From assembly GCF_024158915.1 (NCBI RefSeq), contig NZ_JAMZGF010000007.1, forward strand, positions 62,001 through 126,000: DNA of 64,000 nucleotides, written 5' to 3'. The stretch comes from Chryseobacterium sp. S0630 (GTDB taxonomy: Bacteria; Bacteroidota; Bacteroidia; Flavobacteriales; Weeksellaceae). Made by a program: the position numbers and the translations under genes. Under the pieces are notes generated by a model that was not told where the DNA came from, ran no database searches, and saw nothing but the letters and a program-made list of their open reading frames with translations. Below are positions 25,950 to 34,093 of this stretch, piece after piece; positions within the stretch are counted from its first letter, which is position 1; each line of letters begins with the position of its first letter.

Positions 25950-26504
25950 CTATACTTTACGGTTGATATAATCCTTTGTTGCATCTGCTGTAGGGATAAT
26001 TTTTGCAGGGTTTCCTATGACAACAGAATCAGAGGGAACATCAAAGTTGACATAAGAATTGGGAACAATCAGTACATTATTTCCAATAGTGATTCCTCCT
26101 ACAATAACGGCATTAGTACCAATCCATACTTCATCGCCAATCACCGGATATCCTTCATTTTTTCCACGGTTTTGTTGCCCTATTGTAACGCCATGGGCGA
26201 TGTTGCAATTTTTCCCGATTACTGTTTTCGGATTGATCACCAGGCTTCCAAAATGACCTAAATAAAAACCTTCGCCAATCTGAGTCTCAGGATAAATCTG
26301 AAACCCGTATTTGATCTGATAATGTCTTAATACAATTCTCCAGAAAGGATTTAAAAAAGGATTTTTCTGATATTTCTGAGCCATTCTCAGAATGTATACA
26401 AAATGAAGATTAGGATTAATGCATTTTTTCCAGATCTGAAAAGTGGAAAGCCACTTTCCACTTTCCCGGTAAAAGTCTTTTTGAATGATAGAATAATCAG
26501 CCAT
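25950..26504 (-). CDS. Serine-acetyltransferase-like hexapeptide acyltransferase
   Basis: 184 residues from ATG 26504; the frame extends to a TTG at 26510, which is less likely. The C-terminal two thirds form a left-handed beta-helix of hexapeptide repeats: IGEGFYLGHFGSLVINPKTVIGKN, CNIAHGVTIGQQNRG with the catalytic-type His, and VWIGTNAVIVGGITIGNNV. It ends with VVIGNPAKII. The arrangement is closest to CysE-like acetyltransferases found in sugar loci, so O-acetylation of a glycan from acetyl-CoA is more likely than cysteine synthesis. It is last in the short operon 28271-25950. Confidence 0.82.
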   Translation of the reverse strand: MADYSIIQKDFYRESGKWLSTFQIWKKCINPNLHFVYILRMAQKYQKNPFLNPFWRIVLRHYQIKYGFQIYPETQIGEGFYLGHFGSLVINPKTVIGKNCNIAHGVTIGQQNRGKNEGYPVIGDEVWIGTNAVIVGGITIGNNVLIVPNSYVNFDVPSDSVVIGNPAKIIPTADATKDYINRKV

Positions 26505-26515
26505 CGTCAATATAT

Positions 26516-27664
26516 TTATACTTCGTCAATTATTTTCTGAAGGTGTTCTACAGATTTTTCCAATACAAACGGAAGCTCCGTTTCCGAAATCTGTTTTTTG
26601 TATTCTTCGGTGATATTTTTATCCGTAAGGAACTTTTTCATTCCTTCATAAATCCCTTCTTCGGAATTTGGAGTAATATTTCCCAGTTTTCCATTCTGCA
26701 GAAGATCTCTGATGCCGGAAATATCCGTTGCAGAAATAGGTTTATTCAGAATAAGCGCTTCGGCAATAATGGTAGGAAATCCTTCATGTCGTGAAGACAT
26801 AATGTAGAAATCCGCCTTTTTCATATAAGGATAAGGATTACTGCTGAAACCAAGCATTTTTGCCGTATCCTGAAGACCAAGTGTATTGAGCTGATCCTGA
26901 ATATTATTAAAATCATACCCGTCACCAATAATCAAAAGCTGATGTTTGAACCCTTCATCAATAAGTTTTTTATGCACATTAAGCAATCTGTCATATCCTT
27001 TCTGAGGATATACTGTTCCTACTGTTACAAAAGTGGGAAGATCACTGTTGAAAGGATAGTCATCTACTTCAATATCCGCCTTTCTTAACGTATCATTTTT
27101 GTCAATCGGATTGAAAATCTTAATCACAGATGCTTTTTCAGCTTCATTTTTAGCCAAATCATGCATTCCTTCCTGAAGTTTATTAGAGATTACCAGAATT
27201 CTGTCGAACCTGAAAAACTGTCGGATGACTTCCGGAGTATATTCTTTTAAATTGAAAATATCATTCTGTACCCAAATGATCTTTTTCGAATCTTTTTGAG
27301 GGCTGGAGAGAATTTCCTGATGCATCGCATGGATGGCAGCAATCTCTACATCGTATTTTTTATTCTTTAAAATAAATTTATAAAGTAGGGAAGGGAACCA
27401 GAGAAACATTTTCTGATAGAGAACCCTGTAAGCTTTCACAGGAATATCCTGCGGTCTGTTGGTCGTTATCATTTCTCCTTTTGTCAAATAGTACAGCGTT
27501 ACCCATGACGGAACCTCTTTAATGTATAATCCTGAATAGAGATTTACCAGAAGGTCAACTTCATATTTGTCAGCAGGCAGGTTCTTCAAAAAGTTGATTA
27601 ATACTTTCTCAGCACCACCATGACGTAATGAACCTATACGAATGAGGAGTTTTTTCTTTTTCAA
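26516..27664 (-). CDS. Glycosyltransferase family 4 (1)
   Basis: 382 residues of GT-B fold. The N-terminal acceptor domain opens with LLIRIGSLRHGGAEKVLIN. The C-terminal donor domain has TVGTVYPQKGYDRLL, IIGDGYDF, GFSSNPYPYMKKADFYIMSSRHEGFPTIIAEAL (the EX7E motif) and ISATDISGI. The start is TTG at 27664: an in-frame TAA lies 18 bases upstream and no ATG fits before the first strand, so a non-ATG start is real or an ATT is used. It is homologous to the enzyme at 30316-31470. It adds one sugar of the repeat unit in the cytosol; donor unknown. Confidence 0.87.
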   Translation of the reverse strand: MKKKKLLIRIGSLRHGGAEKVLINFLKNLPADKYEVDLLVNLYSGLYIKEVPSWVTLYYLTKGEMITTNRPQDIPVKAYRVLYQKMFLWFPSLLYKFILKNKKYDVEIAAIHAMHQEILSSPQKDSKKIIWVQNDIFNLKEYTPEVIRQFFRFDRILVISNKLQEGMHDLAKNEAEKASVIKIFNPIDKNDTLRKADIEVDDYPFNSDLPTFVTVGTVYPQKGYDRLLNVHKKLIDEGFKHQLLIIGDGYDFNNIQDQLNTLGLQDTAKMLGFSSNPYPYMKKADFYIMSSRHEGFPTIIAEALILNKPISATDISGIRDLLQNGKLGNITPNSEEGIYEGMKKFLTDKNITEEYKKQISETELPFVLEKSVEHLQKIIDEV

Positions 27665-27701
27665 TTTGTTTTTTACTTTTTATGATTTTACAAGATTAAA
27701 T

Positions 27702-28271
27702 TTATTTAATTTTTCTTGCTTTTTTATACTTGTGAGGAAGATTTTCTTTGATATAAGCATCCAGTTTTTTTCTGTCTTTCTCCAATTCACGGGGATATTC
27801 CGGATTGTTTTTAAGAACAATATCTCCATAGTCTTCAATAGTACACAGAAATTGTGCCGGATTTCCGATAAAGACTGTGTTGTCTGGCATAGACTGTGAC
27901 AGGACGGAGTTGGCGCCCAGAATACAGTTGTTTCCAATCTGGACATCCTGCATGATCACAGCATTGAGACCAATGGTACAGTTATTCCCAATTTTTATTC
28001 TCCCCAGGATTCTGGCATCTTCATAACCTGGAAGTTTTCTGAGCAGAGTTGTCGTTCCGCCGTGGTTGACAAACCGTACATCTCCCGCAATGTTCACATT
28101 ATCACCAATTTCGATAAGGTAAGGCTCTGTTCCGAAATACACTTTATCAGGCATGTTAAAGTTTTTTCCAACTTTCATCCCTCTATATTTAGCCACTTCA
28201 AGGCTGCCCCTGTTCAAGAAATTATGATAGAGGGAGTCCATTTTTAGTAGGATTCTGAATATAAAAATCAT
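27702..28271 (-). CDS. WbbJ-type hexapeptide acyltransferase
   Basis: 189 residues from ATG 28271. A better-supported start may be ATG 28241, because a minus-strand promoter (28305-28274) would start transcription near 28268. The beta-helix core is clear: IEIGDNVNIAGDVRFVNHGG with the conserved His, IKIGNNCTIGLNAVIMQDVQIGNN and the loop after VFIGNPAQFL. The protein ends in a Lys-rich helical tail. It probably acylates a hydroxyl or amino group of a sugar. Its gene is divergent from the KAS III gene with only about 50 bases between, so the two could be co-regulated. Confidence 0.8.
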   Translation of the reverse strand: MIFIFRILLKMDSLYHNFLNRGSLEVAKYRGMKVGKNFNMPDKVYFGTEPYLIEIGDNVNIAGDVRFVNHGGTTTLLRKLPGYEDARILGRIKIGNNCTIGLNAVIMQDVQIGNNCILGANSVLSQSMPDNTVFIGNPAQFLCTIEDYGDIVLKNNPEYPRELEKDRKKLDAYIKENLPHKYKKARKIK

Positions 28272-28273
28272 CA

Positions 28274-28305
28274 CAAGTGTAAATTTGTTTTGTTACTTTT
28301 GCAAA
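28274..28305 (-). promoter_or_regulatory. Leftward promoter of the acyltransferase operon
   Basis: On the minus strand TTTG (28305-28302), 20 bases, then TACACTTG (28281-28274), one mismatch to TAnnTTTG. It overlaps the rightward box at 28294-28301. Confidence 0.4.
28294..28301 (+). promoter_or_regulatory. Rightward promoter -7 element of the KAS III/ACP/SDR cassette
   Basis: TACTTTTG matches TAnnTTTG, 22 bases before ATG 28324. No -33 match is evident. Confidence 0.5.
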
Positions 28306-28323
28306 GAAAGAGAATTTATTAAT

Positions 28324-29295
28324 ATGATGAAAATTTCAAAAATAGAATATTATCTGCCTCAGCAGGTGTTAACTAACGATGATCTTGAAAAGCAGTTTCC
28401 TGAATGGAGTTCTGAACGTATTCAGGAGAAAGTAGGTATTTCTCAACGTCATATTTCTTCTGACAGCGAAACTGTACTGGATATGGCGGTACAGTCTTCA
28501 GAAAAAATTTTCGAAAACTATGACAGAAACAAGGTAGACTTTATTTTGTTCTGTACCCAGAGTCCGGAGTATTTCCTCCCTACAACGGCCTGTATTTTGC
28601 AGGACAGATTGGGGCTTAGGAAAAATATAGGCGCTATGGATTTTAACCTTGGCTGCTCAGGATTTGTTTATGGATTGGCTTTTGCAAAAGGATTGATTGC
28701 CGGTGGAATTGCCAAGAGTATTCTTTTGGTTACTTCAGAAACATATACCAAACATATTCATCCGGATGATAAAGGAAACCGAAGTATATTCGGAGACGCC
28801 TCTGCCTCTACTATTATTGAAAAAGCTGAAGGTAACGATTATCAGTTCTGTCTGGGAACAGACGGAAGCGGTGCAGAAAACCTTATCGTGAAGAAAGGAG
28901 CATTCAAAACAAACTTTGAACTGAACCCTGAGCACGAATTCAGCCCTGAAAATATTTATATGAACGGCCCTGAAATTTTTAATTTCACCATTGAAAATAT
29001 CCCGGGACTGGTAAAAGAAACATTGGAAGTGAACGGAATGACGATGGATGATATCGATCATTTTGTTTTTCACCAGGCCAATTCTTTTATGCTGAATTAT
29101 TTGAGAAAGAAAACAAAAATACCGGCAGAGAAATTCTATATTGATATGGAAAAGACCGGGAATACTGTTTCGGCAACTATTCCTATTGCGATTAAAAATA
29201 TGATGGATAAAGGATTGCTTAAAGAAGGAGATAAGGTTTTAATGGCCGGATTTGGGGTAGGGTACTCATGGGGAGCCACCATTATGGAAATTTAA
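28324..29295 (+). CDS. 3-oxoacyl-ACP synthase III (FabH-like) in polysaccharide locus
   Basis: 323 residues; ATG 28324 or 28327. A thiolase-fold condensing enzyme with an intact Cys-His-Asn triad: Cys about 110 in NLGCSGFVYG, His in FHQANSFML, Asn in GNTVSATIP. KAS III enzymes condense an acyl-CoA primer with malonyl-ACP to give a 3-oxoacyl-ACP. Its place inside a glycan locus, followed 27 bases later by a dedicated acyl carrier protein and then an SDR reductase, separates it from housekeeping FabH. I infer it makes a short 3-oxoacyl chain (for example acetoacetyl) destined for a sugar. The upstream MFCYFC extension of the frame is not the start. Confidence 0.9.
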   Translation: MMKISKIEYYLPQQVLTNDDLEKQFPEWSSERIQEKVGISQRHISSDSETVLDMAVQSSEKIFENYDRNKVDFILFCTQSPEYFLPTTACILQDRLGLRKNIGAMDFNLGCSGFVYGLAFAKGLIAGGIAKSILLVTSETYTKHIHPDDKGNRSIFGDASASTIIEKAEGNDYQFCLGTDGSGAENLIVKKGAFKTNFELNPEHEFSPENIYMNGPEIFNFTIENIPGLVKETLEVNGMTMDDIDHFVFHQANSFMLNYLRKKTKIPAEKFYIDMEKTGNTVSATIPIAIKNMMDKGLLKEGDKVLMAGFGVGYSWGATIMEI

Positions 29296-29322
29296 AAAAA
29301 TAAACATTTAAAATTATAAAAT

Positions 29323-29556
29323 ATGAAAACATCCGTTTTTTTAGAAAAACTACAGGAGGAATTGGAAGAAGATGAAACATTGACTACTGAAACGAACTTG
29401 AAATCTTTAGAAAGCTACGATTCTATCAGCTTACTTTCTGTTATTGCGTTTGTAGACGAAAATTTCAGCAAAAAAATTGATACCAAGCATTTTAAAGATA
29501 TTGAAACCGTTTCAGATCTGATGAATGTTATAGGACAAGAAAATTTTGAAGATTAA
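29323..29556 (+). CDS. Acyl carrier protein (dedicated)
   Basis: 77 acidic residues of the four-helix ACP fold. The phosphopantetheine-attachment Ser is in YDSISLLSVIAF (the DS motif with I in place of the more usual L). The sequence is diverged from housekeeping AcpP, so it should serve the KAS III upstream and the reductase downstream. Its stop overlaps the ATG of the SDR gene (TAATG), implying translational coupling and matched expression. Confidence 0.88.
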   Translation: MKTSVFLEKLQEELEEDETLTTETNLKSLESYDSISLLSVIAFVDENFSKKIDTKHFKDIETVSDLMNVIGQENFED

Positions 29557-30314
29557 TGGATGCTTTCTCATTAAAAAATAAAATTATTCTCATTACAGGC
29601 GCTTCTTCCGGAATCGGGAGAAGCTGTTCTGTAGAATGCAGCAATAGCGGTGCTGATCTGATTCTTGTAGGAAGAAACCAGGAAGAGCTGATGAAAACCG
29701 TTTCTATGCTTAATCCTGAAACAAAAGTTGAAACCATCACGGAAGATATTACCCAATCTGAAAACCTTGAAGCAATTATTGCCGATAAAGTTTCAGTTTT
29801 AGGTAAAATATCAGGATTTATTCACTGTGCGGGTATCGAAAAAACGTTACCATTAAAAAAGCACAATCCTCAGTTATATCAGGACATATTTGCAGTGAAT
29901 GTCATTGCAGGACTTGAAATTGCAAAAATTTTATCTTTAAAAAAATACAAAGACGAAAACTCCAGTTTTGTGTTTATTTCTTCTGTTGCAGGGATGATAG
30001 GAGAGGCCGGGAAGGCTGCTTATTCTGCCAGTAAAGGTGCTGTAATTTCCGGAGCCCGTTCTTTGGCCATGGAGCTTTCAAGAAGTAATATTCGGGTCAA
30101 CAGTATAAGTCCGGCAATGGTAAATACTCCTATTTTAGAGAAAATGTTTGAAAATATCGGAGAAGAAGCTTCATCAGAAATCATAAAAAAGCATCCGCTG
30201 GGAATAGGTGAACCTAAAGATGTAGCGAATGCCTGTATTTTCCTGTTGTCTGATGCCTCAAGATGGGTTACGGGTAGCAACCTTGTGATTGACGGAGGGT
30301 ATTCAGCACAGTAA
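29556..30314 (+). CDS. SDR-family 3-oxoacyl-ACP reductase-like (FabG-like)
   Basis: 252 residues. Classical short-chain dehydrogenase features: TGASSGIGRS nucleotide-binding motif (about 13-22), an HCAGIE loop (the NNAG-type position), catalytic Ser in FVFISSVAGMIG, YSASKGAVISG with Tyr and Lys, and the C-terminal VTGSNLVIDGGYSAQ typical of FabG. It probably reduces the 3-oxo group made by the adjacent KAS III on the adjacent ACP to a 3-hydroxyacyl-ACP. It ends one base before the convergent glycosyltransferase gene. Confidence 0.88.
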   Translation: MDAFSLKNKIILITGASSGIGRSCSVECSNSGADLILVGRNQEELMKTVSMLNPETKVETITEDITQSENLEAIIADKVSVLGKISGFIHCAGIEKTLPLKKHNPQLYQDIFAVNVIAGLEIAKILSLKKYKDENSSFVFISSVAGMIGEAGKAAYSASKGAVISGARSLAMELSRSNIRVNSISPAMVNTPILEKMFENIGEEASSEIIKKHPLGIGEPKDVANACIFLLSDASRWVTGSNLVIDGGYSAQ

Positions 30315-30315
30315 C

Positions 30316-31470
30316 TTATTTTTTGTGCAGCGTTTCTATAATATTTTCTACGCTGTCAAATATTTTCTTATTGTCAAACTGACTTTCAATTGATTTAAGA
30401 TTCTCTCTGATGTGGAGAACAAGGTCAGGATCGGTAAGGAATGTTTTCATGGCTGCATACATTTCATCTACTTCATAACTGATAAGGTATCCTGTTTCCC
30501 GGTCTTTGATCATCAATCCTACATCTCCTACCTCTGTTGCAATAATAGGTTTCTGAAGAATTAAAGCTTCAGCAATGACCAATGGCCATGCTTCAGACTC
30601 CGAAGGAAGAACAAAATAATCCGCTTTTTTGATATAAGGATAAGGATTCATTTGGTTACCAACCAGAATAAATGTTTTTTCAACATTATTTTTAGCTGCC
30701 TGTGCCTTGAGGTTGTTCATTTCATCACCCTCACCAATAACAATGATGCTGTGATGAAATCCTTCGTTGATAAGCTTTGTATGAGCGTCAATAAGCTTAT
30801 GATATCCTTTTCTTGAATGAAGTCTTCCTATAGATGCGAAAACAGGTCCTTCAGGGAAATTTTCAAGCTTTCCTTCTGCCTTACGTTTAATTTCTTCGAT
30901 AGGAATAGGATTGATGATAACGCTCTCAGCCGGATAATTAAGATTAGGGTAATGCTGGTGCATCATATCTTTGATCTTGTGGGAACAGTATACCATGTGG
31001 TCAAATTGCGGAAAGCTCTTTAATATATCCGGCACTAAAGGCTGAAATTTCGGAACATTAATTTCAGAGTGAAACCATCCGATTTTTTTTGAATTCTTAT
31101 TGGTTGAATTCAGAATAGCATCATAGTCTCTGTAATCCATTCCGATTTCAATATCAAACGTATCATTGATAAGACGGTCTGCAATGGCCGGAGTATTTTT
31201 TAGTTTTCTCAGCTTTATTCTTCTTTTAACGAGCTGAAGTTTCTGTAAAATAGAATTGTTGGAAAAATCTTCTTTTCCGTCAGTAAGGTATATTTTTCTG
31301 ATGTGCTTCGGAAGTTCATCACGCAGTTTCCCCTGGTTAAGCGTAAGGCATACCGTCATTTCAAATTTGTCTGGGTTAAGGTTGTTGAGAAGTCCCAGTA
31401 ATACTTTTTCCACGCCTCCCATTTCCATGGAACGGTGCCTGAACAAAATTTTTATTTTTTTTTCTAACAT
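30316..31470 (-). CDS. Glycosyltransferase family 4 (2)
   Basis: 384 residues of GT-B fold. It opens with ILFRHRSMEMGGVEKVLLGLL. The donor half has ASIGRLHSRKGYHKLIDAH, VIGEGDEMNN, YIKKADYFVLPSESEAWPLVIAEAL (EX7E) and IIATEVGDVG. The N-terminal acceptor pattern, NPDKFEMTVCLTLNQGKL, parallels the paralogue at 26516-27664. It starts at ATG 31470, overlapping the stop of the GT2 gene by one base, so the two are coupled. It is the last gene of the operon 32851-30316. Confidence 0.88.
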   Translation of the reverse strand: MLEKKIKILFRHRSMEMGGVEKVLLGLLNNLNPDKFEMTVCLTLNQGKLRDELPKHIRKIYLTDGKEDFSNNSILQKLQLVKRRIKLRKLKNTPAIADRLINDTFDIEIGMDYRDYDAILNSTNKNSKKIGWFHSEINVPKFQPLVPDILKSFPQFDHMVYCSHKIKDMMHQHYPNLNYPAESVIINPIPIEEIKRKAEGKLENFPEGPVFASIGRLHSRKGYHKLIDAHTKLINEGFHHSIIVIGEGDEMNNLKAQAAKNNVEKTFILVGNQMNPYPYIKKADYFVLPSESEAWPLVIAEALILQKPIIATEVGDVGLMIKDRETGYLISYEVDEMYAAMKTFLTDPDLVLHIRENLKSIESQFDNKKIFDSVENIIETLHKK

Positions 31471-32309
31471 TATCCGAAGATTGATTGTAACGTAATTTTT
31501 ATTTTTTTCTTGATCCGGAAAGGCAGCTGATGCTGATACTGCAGGAGCCCGAATATTTCATCTGCACCTGTATACTGTTCAGGAACTTTTTCTCCATTGA
31601 TGGTCGTAAGTCCTCTGCGCTTTATGGTATTGAAAATCACCTGGGCAAAATATTCGTGGGATTTCTTTTTATTGTCATTCTGGGAAATTCCGCCCTGATG
31701 GGTTCTATAAAGATAGTTAGTTTCGTTGATAAACTGAACATTCCCTTTTTCATACATTTTAAGATATAAATCCTGATCTTCTCCTATTTTCAGATTAGGG
31801 TTCATTTTTTCGGTCTGTTCATAAACTGCTTTTCTGAAGGTTACAAAATGAGCAATCTGAATCGGAAAATTAAAAAAATAAGGATCTCTGTTCGGTACCT
31901 GCATAGCTGATCTGAACGGAGCTATTGGTTTCAGGTTCTGATCACATGTCATAAACCTTGAATAGGTAAGAACTGTGTTTTTTTTAGCCTGAAAAATCTC
32001 CATACATTTTTGAATAGCGGTAGGGGAAATAGCATCATCCGGATCCAGAAAACCACAGATTTCTCCTTCGGCCAGTTCAATCAGTTTGCTTTTTGTAACT
32101 CCTACACCGGAATTTTTTTCATTTTCAAAAAACTTAAATCTTTTGTCCTTTGAAATCATTTCCTGTATCATTTTCTTCTCGTTTTCAGAAGAGGCATCAT
32201 CTAAAATTACAGCTTCCCAGTTTGTATAGGTCTGTTGAAGAATACTTTCAAAGCAATCCTTAAAAAAGATGGCGTTGTTGTAATGGGCGATAAGGATAGA
32301 AAACTTCAT
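31470..32309 (-). CDS. Glycosyltransferase family 2 (1)
   Basis: 279 residues of GT-A fold. It opens with FSILIAHYNN; the metal-binding region is GEICGFLDPDDAIS (DPDD as the DXD-type motif). Next come PIQIAHFVTFRKAVYEQTEKM and the acceptor-side GEDQDLYLKMYEKG. It is a close paralogue of the enzyme at 38416-39261, with the same motif order and length. Its start overlaps the acyltransferase stop by four bases. Linkage and donor unknown. Confidence 0.88.
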   Translation of the reverse strand: MKFSILIAHYNNAIFFKDCFESILQQTYTNWEAVILDDASSENEKKMIQEMISKDKRFKFFENEKNSGVGVTKSKLIELAEGEICGFLDPDDAISPTAIQKCMEIFQAKKNTVLTYSRFMTCDQNLKPIAPFRSAMQVPNRDPYFFNFPIQIAHFVTFRKAVYEQTEKMNPNLKIGEDQDLYLKMYEKGNVQFINETNYLYRTHQGGISQNDNKKKSHEYFAQVIFNTIKRRGLTTINGEKVPEQYTGADEIFGLLQYQHQLPFRIKKKIKITLQSIFG

Positions 32310-32851
32310 GAACGTTCCTTGAATATTAAATCCTGATGATTGATAACGGTAGTATTAGACGGAATATCTTTATGAATGACACATCCTGCTCCGATGATAC
32401 AGTTGTCCCCAATAGTAACTCCTTTTAAGACGGTCACATTACTTCCAAGCCAGCAGTTACTTCCTATTTTGATGGGAGCTGTAGTGAACTCGGAGGAGAA
32501 CAGCTTAAATTCCGGCTGAGTCTGGTAAGCGTGGTTGTGGTCATACAGTTTTACCCCTTCCCCGAATAATGTATTGTTTCCTATTGAAATTCTGTCGAGA
32601 CAATTGATAGAGCAGAAATTATTCATGAAAAAATGATCCCCGATTTCTAAAGTGGCATTCTGCTGCACAAGAATATGTACATAATTTCGGAAGCTCATGG
32701 AATTCCCGAGGGTCACATGTTTTAAATTTTCGTGCAGAACAAAATGATTACTGATCCCAAGTTTTATCCCTTTAAAAGAAACATTAGGGTGTTTTTTGAG
32801 ACGAGATATCTGGCCTTTCCGTTGAATTTTTGCTAAAATTTCATCAAGCAT
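32306..32851 (-). CDS. Hexapeptide acyltransferase, O-antigen modification
   Basis: 181 residues from ATG 32851. The longer GTG start at 32869 lies within 13 bases of the -7 box and is unlikely. Beta-helix repeats run throughout: VTLGNSMSFRNYVHILVQQN, RISIGNNTLFGEGVKLYDHNHAY with catalytic-type His pair, CWLGSNVTVLKGVTIGDNCIIGAG. Members transfer acetyl groups to sugars. It is the first gene of an operon with two glycosyltransferases, joined by four-base overlap. Confidence 0.83.
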   Translation of the reverse strand: MLDEILAKIQRKGQISRLKKHPNVSFKGIKLGISNHFVLHENLKHVTLGNSMSFRNYVHILVQQNATLEIGDHFFMNNFCSINCLDRISIGNNTLFGEGVKLYDHNHAYQTQPEFKLFSSEFTTAPIKIGSNCWLGSNVTVLKGVTIGDNCIIGAGCVIHKDIPSNTTVINHQDLIFKERS

Positions 32852-32881
32852 AACTGAATTTATTTTCACATTTGTAGTTTA

Positions 32882-32889
32882 CAAATATA
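32882..32889 (-). promoter_or_regulatory. Leftward promoter -7 element of the acyltransferase/GT operon
   Basis: Minus-strand TATATTTG, 30 bases upstream of ATG 32851. It supports that ATG over GTG 32869. Confidence 0.55.
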
Positions 32890-32920
32890 ATTTGTTTTAT
32901 ATAATTATAATAATAAATCT

Positions 32921-32928
32921 TATTTTTG
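32921..32928 (+). promoter_or_regulatory. Rightward promoter -7 element of the acyltransferase-3 gene
   Basis: TATTTTTG matches TAnnTTTG, with TTTG 26 bases upstream (longer than usual). It is 90 bases before the GTG start at 33019. Confidence 0.4.
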
Positions 32929-33018
32929 TGCCTTAAAATTAACACTTTATATCAAATAAAAACAGCCTTCAGTGTTGAGGTTGCCGGGTTTTGATAAAGT
33001 AAAGCATCCTGTGTTTCT

Positions 33019-34053
33019 GTGAAGATAAGTCAGATTACGTTTACCCGATTTGTTGCCGCAATGGCAATTGTGATTTCCCATTTCAATAAAGATCTGTTTT
33101 TGTATAAGATAGATTATATTTCCAATCTTTTTCTGAGGGCTAACGTAGGCGTAAGTTATTTCTTTATTCTTTCAGGATTTATCATGATTATTGCTTACCA
33201 TAAGAAAGATAAAATTGATTATCTGGAGTTTTACAAAAACAGGTTTGCCAGGATCTATCCGCTCTATATGCTTGGTCTTTTGTTGTATTTTATGACAAGA
33301 TATGAGATGTTTGACTGGTATAAACTGGTTTTATACGGGTTGGGCATTCAGAGCTGGATACCGGGAGAAGCAATGATTCTGAATTTTCCCGGATGGTCAA
33401 TTTCCGTAGAGTTCTTCTTCTACCTGCTTTTTCCATTTTTGTATAATTATTTTTATGCAAGGAAAAACAAAATGATCTGGGTGTTTGCCATTGGTCTCTG
33501 GCTGGTTACGCAGGTGTTTTCTAATCTTTATCCGGTGTATGGAGCTTATGAAGGACCTCATACGAAAAGCCATGAGTTTCTCTACTATTTCCCTTTCTGG
33601 CATCTTAATGAATTCCTTATCGGAAATCTTGCGGGGATATTTTTTGTGAGAAATTACAGACAGAAAAATTATGACCGTCATGTTATTATCGTGTTCTTAC
33701 TGATCCTTCTGTCTCTGATATTTGTTCCGCTTTTTTACCACAACGGCCTGATGGCTTTACTTTTTGTACCTGCAATTCTTCTGATTTCGGCTAACAACGG
33801 AAAAGTAAGTAAGATCTTTTCATTGAAGCCTCTGGAGTATCTGGGGGAAATAAGCTATGGTATATACATCACCCATATTCCTGTGCTTTACCTTGTAAGA
33901 GAGTTTTTGAAATGGCAGGAGTGTACATTCAGCATAGATATTGTATTTTTGATTTATATTATCGTTATGCTGTTGAGTTCTGCCGTTTTTTACCAGTTTA
34001 TTGAAAAGCCGATGCGAAATCTTTTAAGAAAGATTCATTTTGTAAAACGTTGA
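33019..34053 (+). CDS. Acyltransferase family 3 membrane protein (OafA-like) (1)
   Basis: 344 residues with about ten membrane helices. It has family marks: the TRFVAAMAIVISHF first helix with the conserved Arg and His, NRFARIYPLYMLG and WSISVEFFFYLLFPF. It ends in a helix plus IEKPMRNLLRK. These proteins O-acetylate or succinylate surface glycans across the inner membrane. It starts with GTG 33019: an in-frame TAA lies 24 bases upstream and the first ATG (33061) would remove the conserved first helix. It is a single gene between two leftward operons. Confidence 0.88.
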   Translation: MKISQITFTRFVAAMAIVISHFNKDLFLYKIDYISNLFLRANVGVSYFFILSGFIMIIAYHKKDKIDYLEFYKNRFARIYPLYMLGLLLYFMTRYEMFDWYKLVLYGLGIQSWIPGEAMILNFPGWSISVEFFFYLLFPFLYNYFYARKNKMIWVFAIGLWLVTQVFSNLYPVYGAYEGPHTKSHEFLYYFPFWHLNEFLIGNLAGIFFVRNYRQKNYDRHVIIVFLLILLSLIFVPLFYHNGLMALLFVPAILLISANNGKVSKIFSLKPLEYLGEISYGIYITHIPVLYLVREFLKWQECTFSIDIVFLIYIIVMLLSSAVFYQFIEKPMRNLLRKIHFVKR

Positions 34054-34093
34054 TATGTAGATGTTTTTTTAGAACTAAATGTTTAGTTTATCG

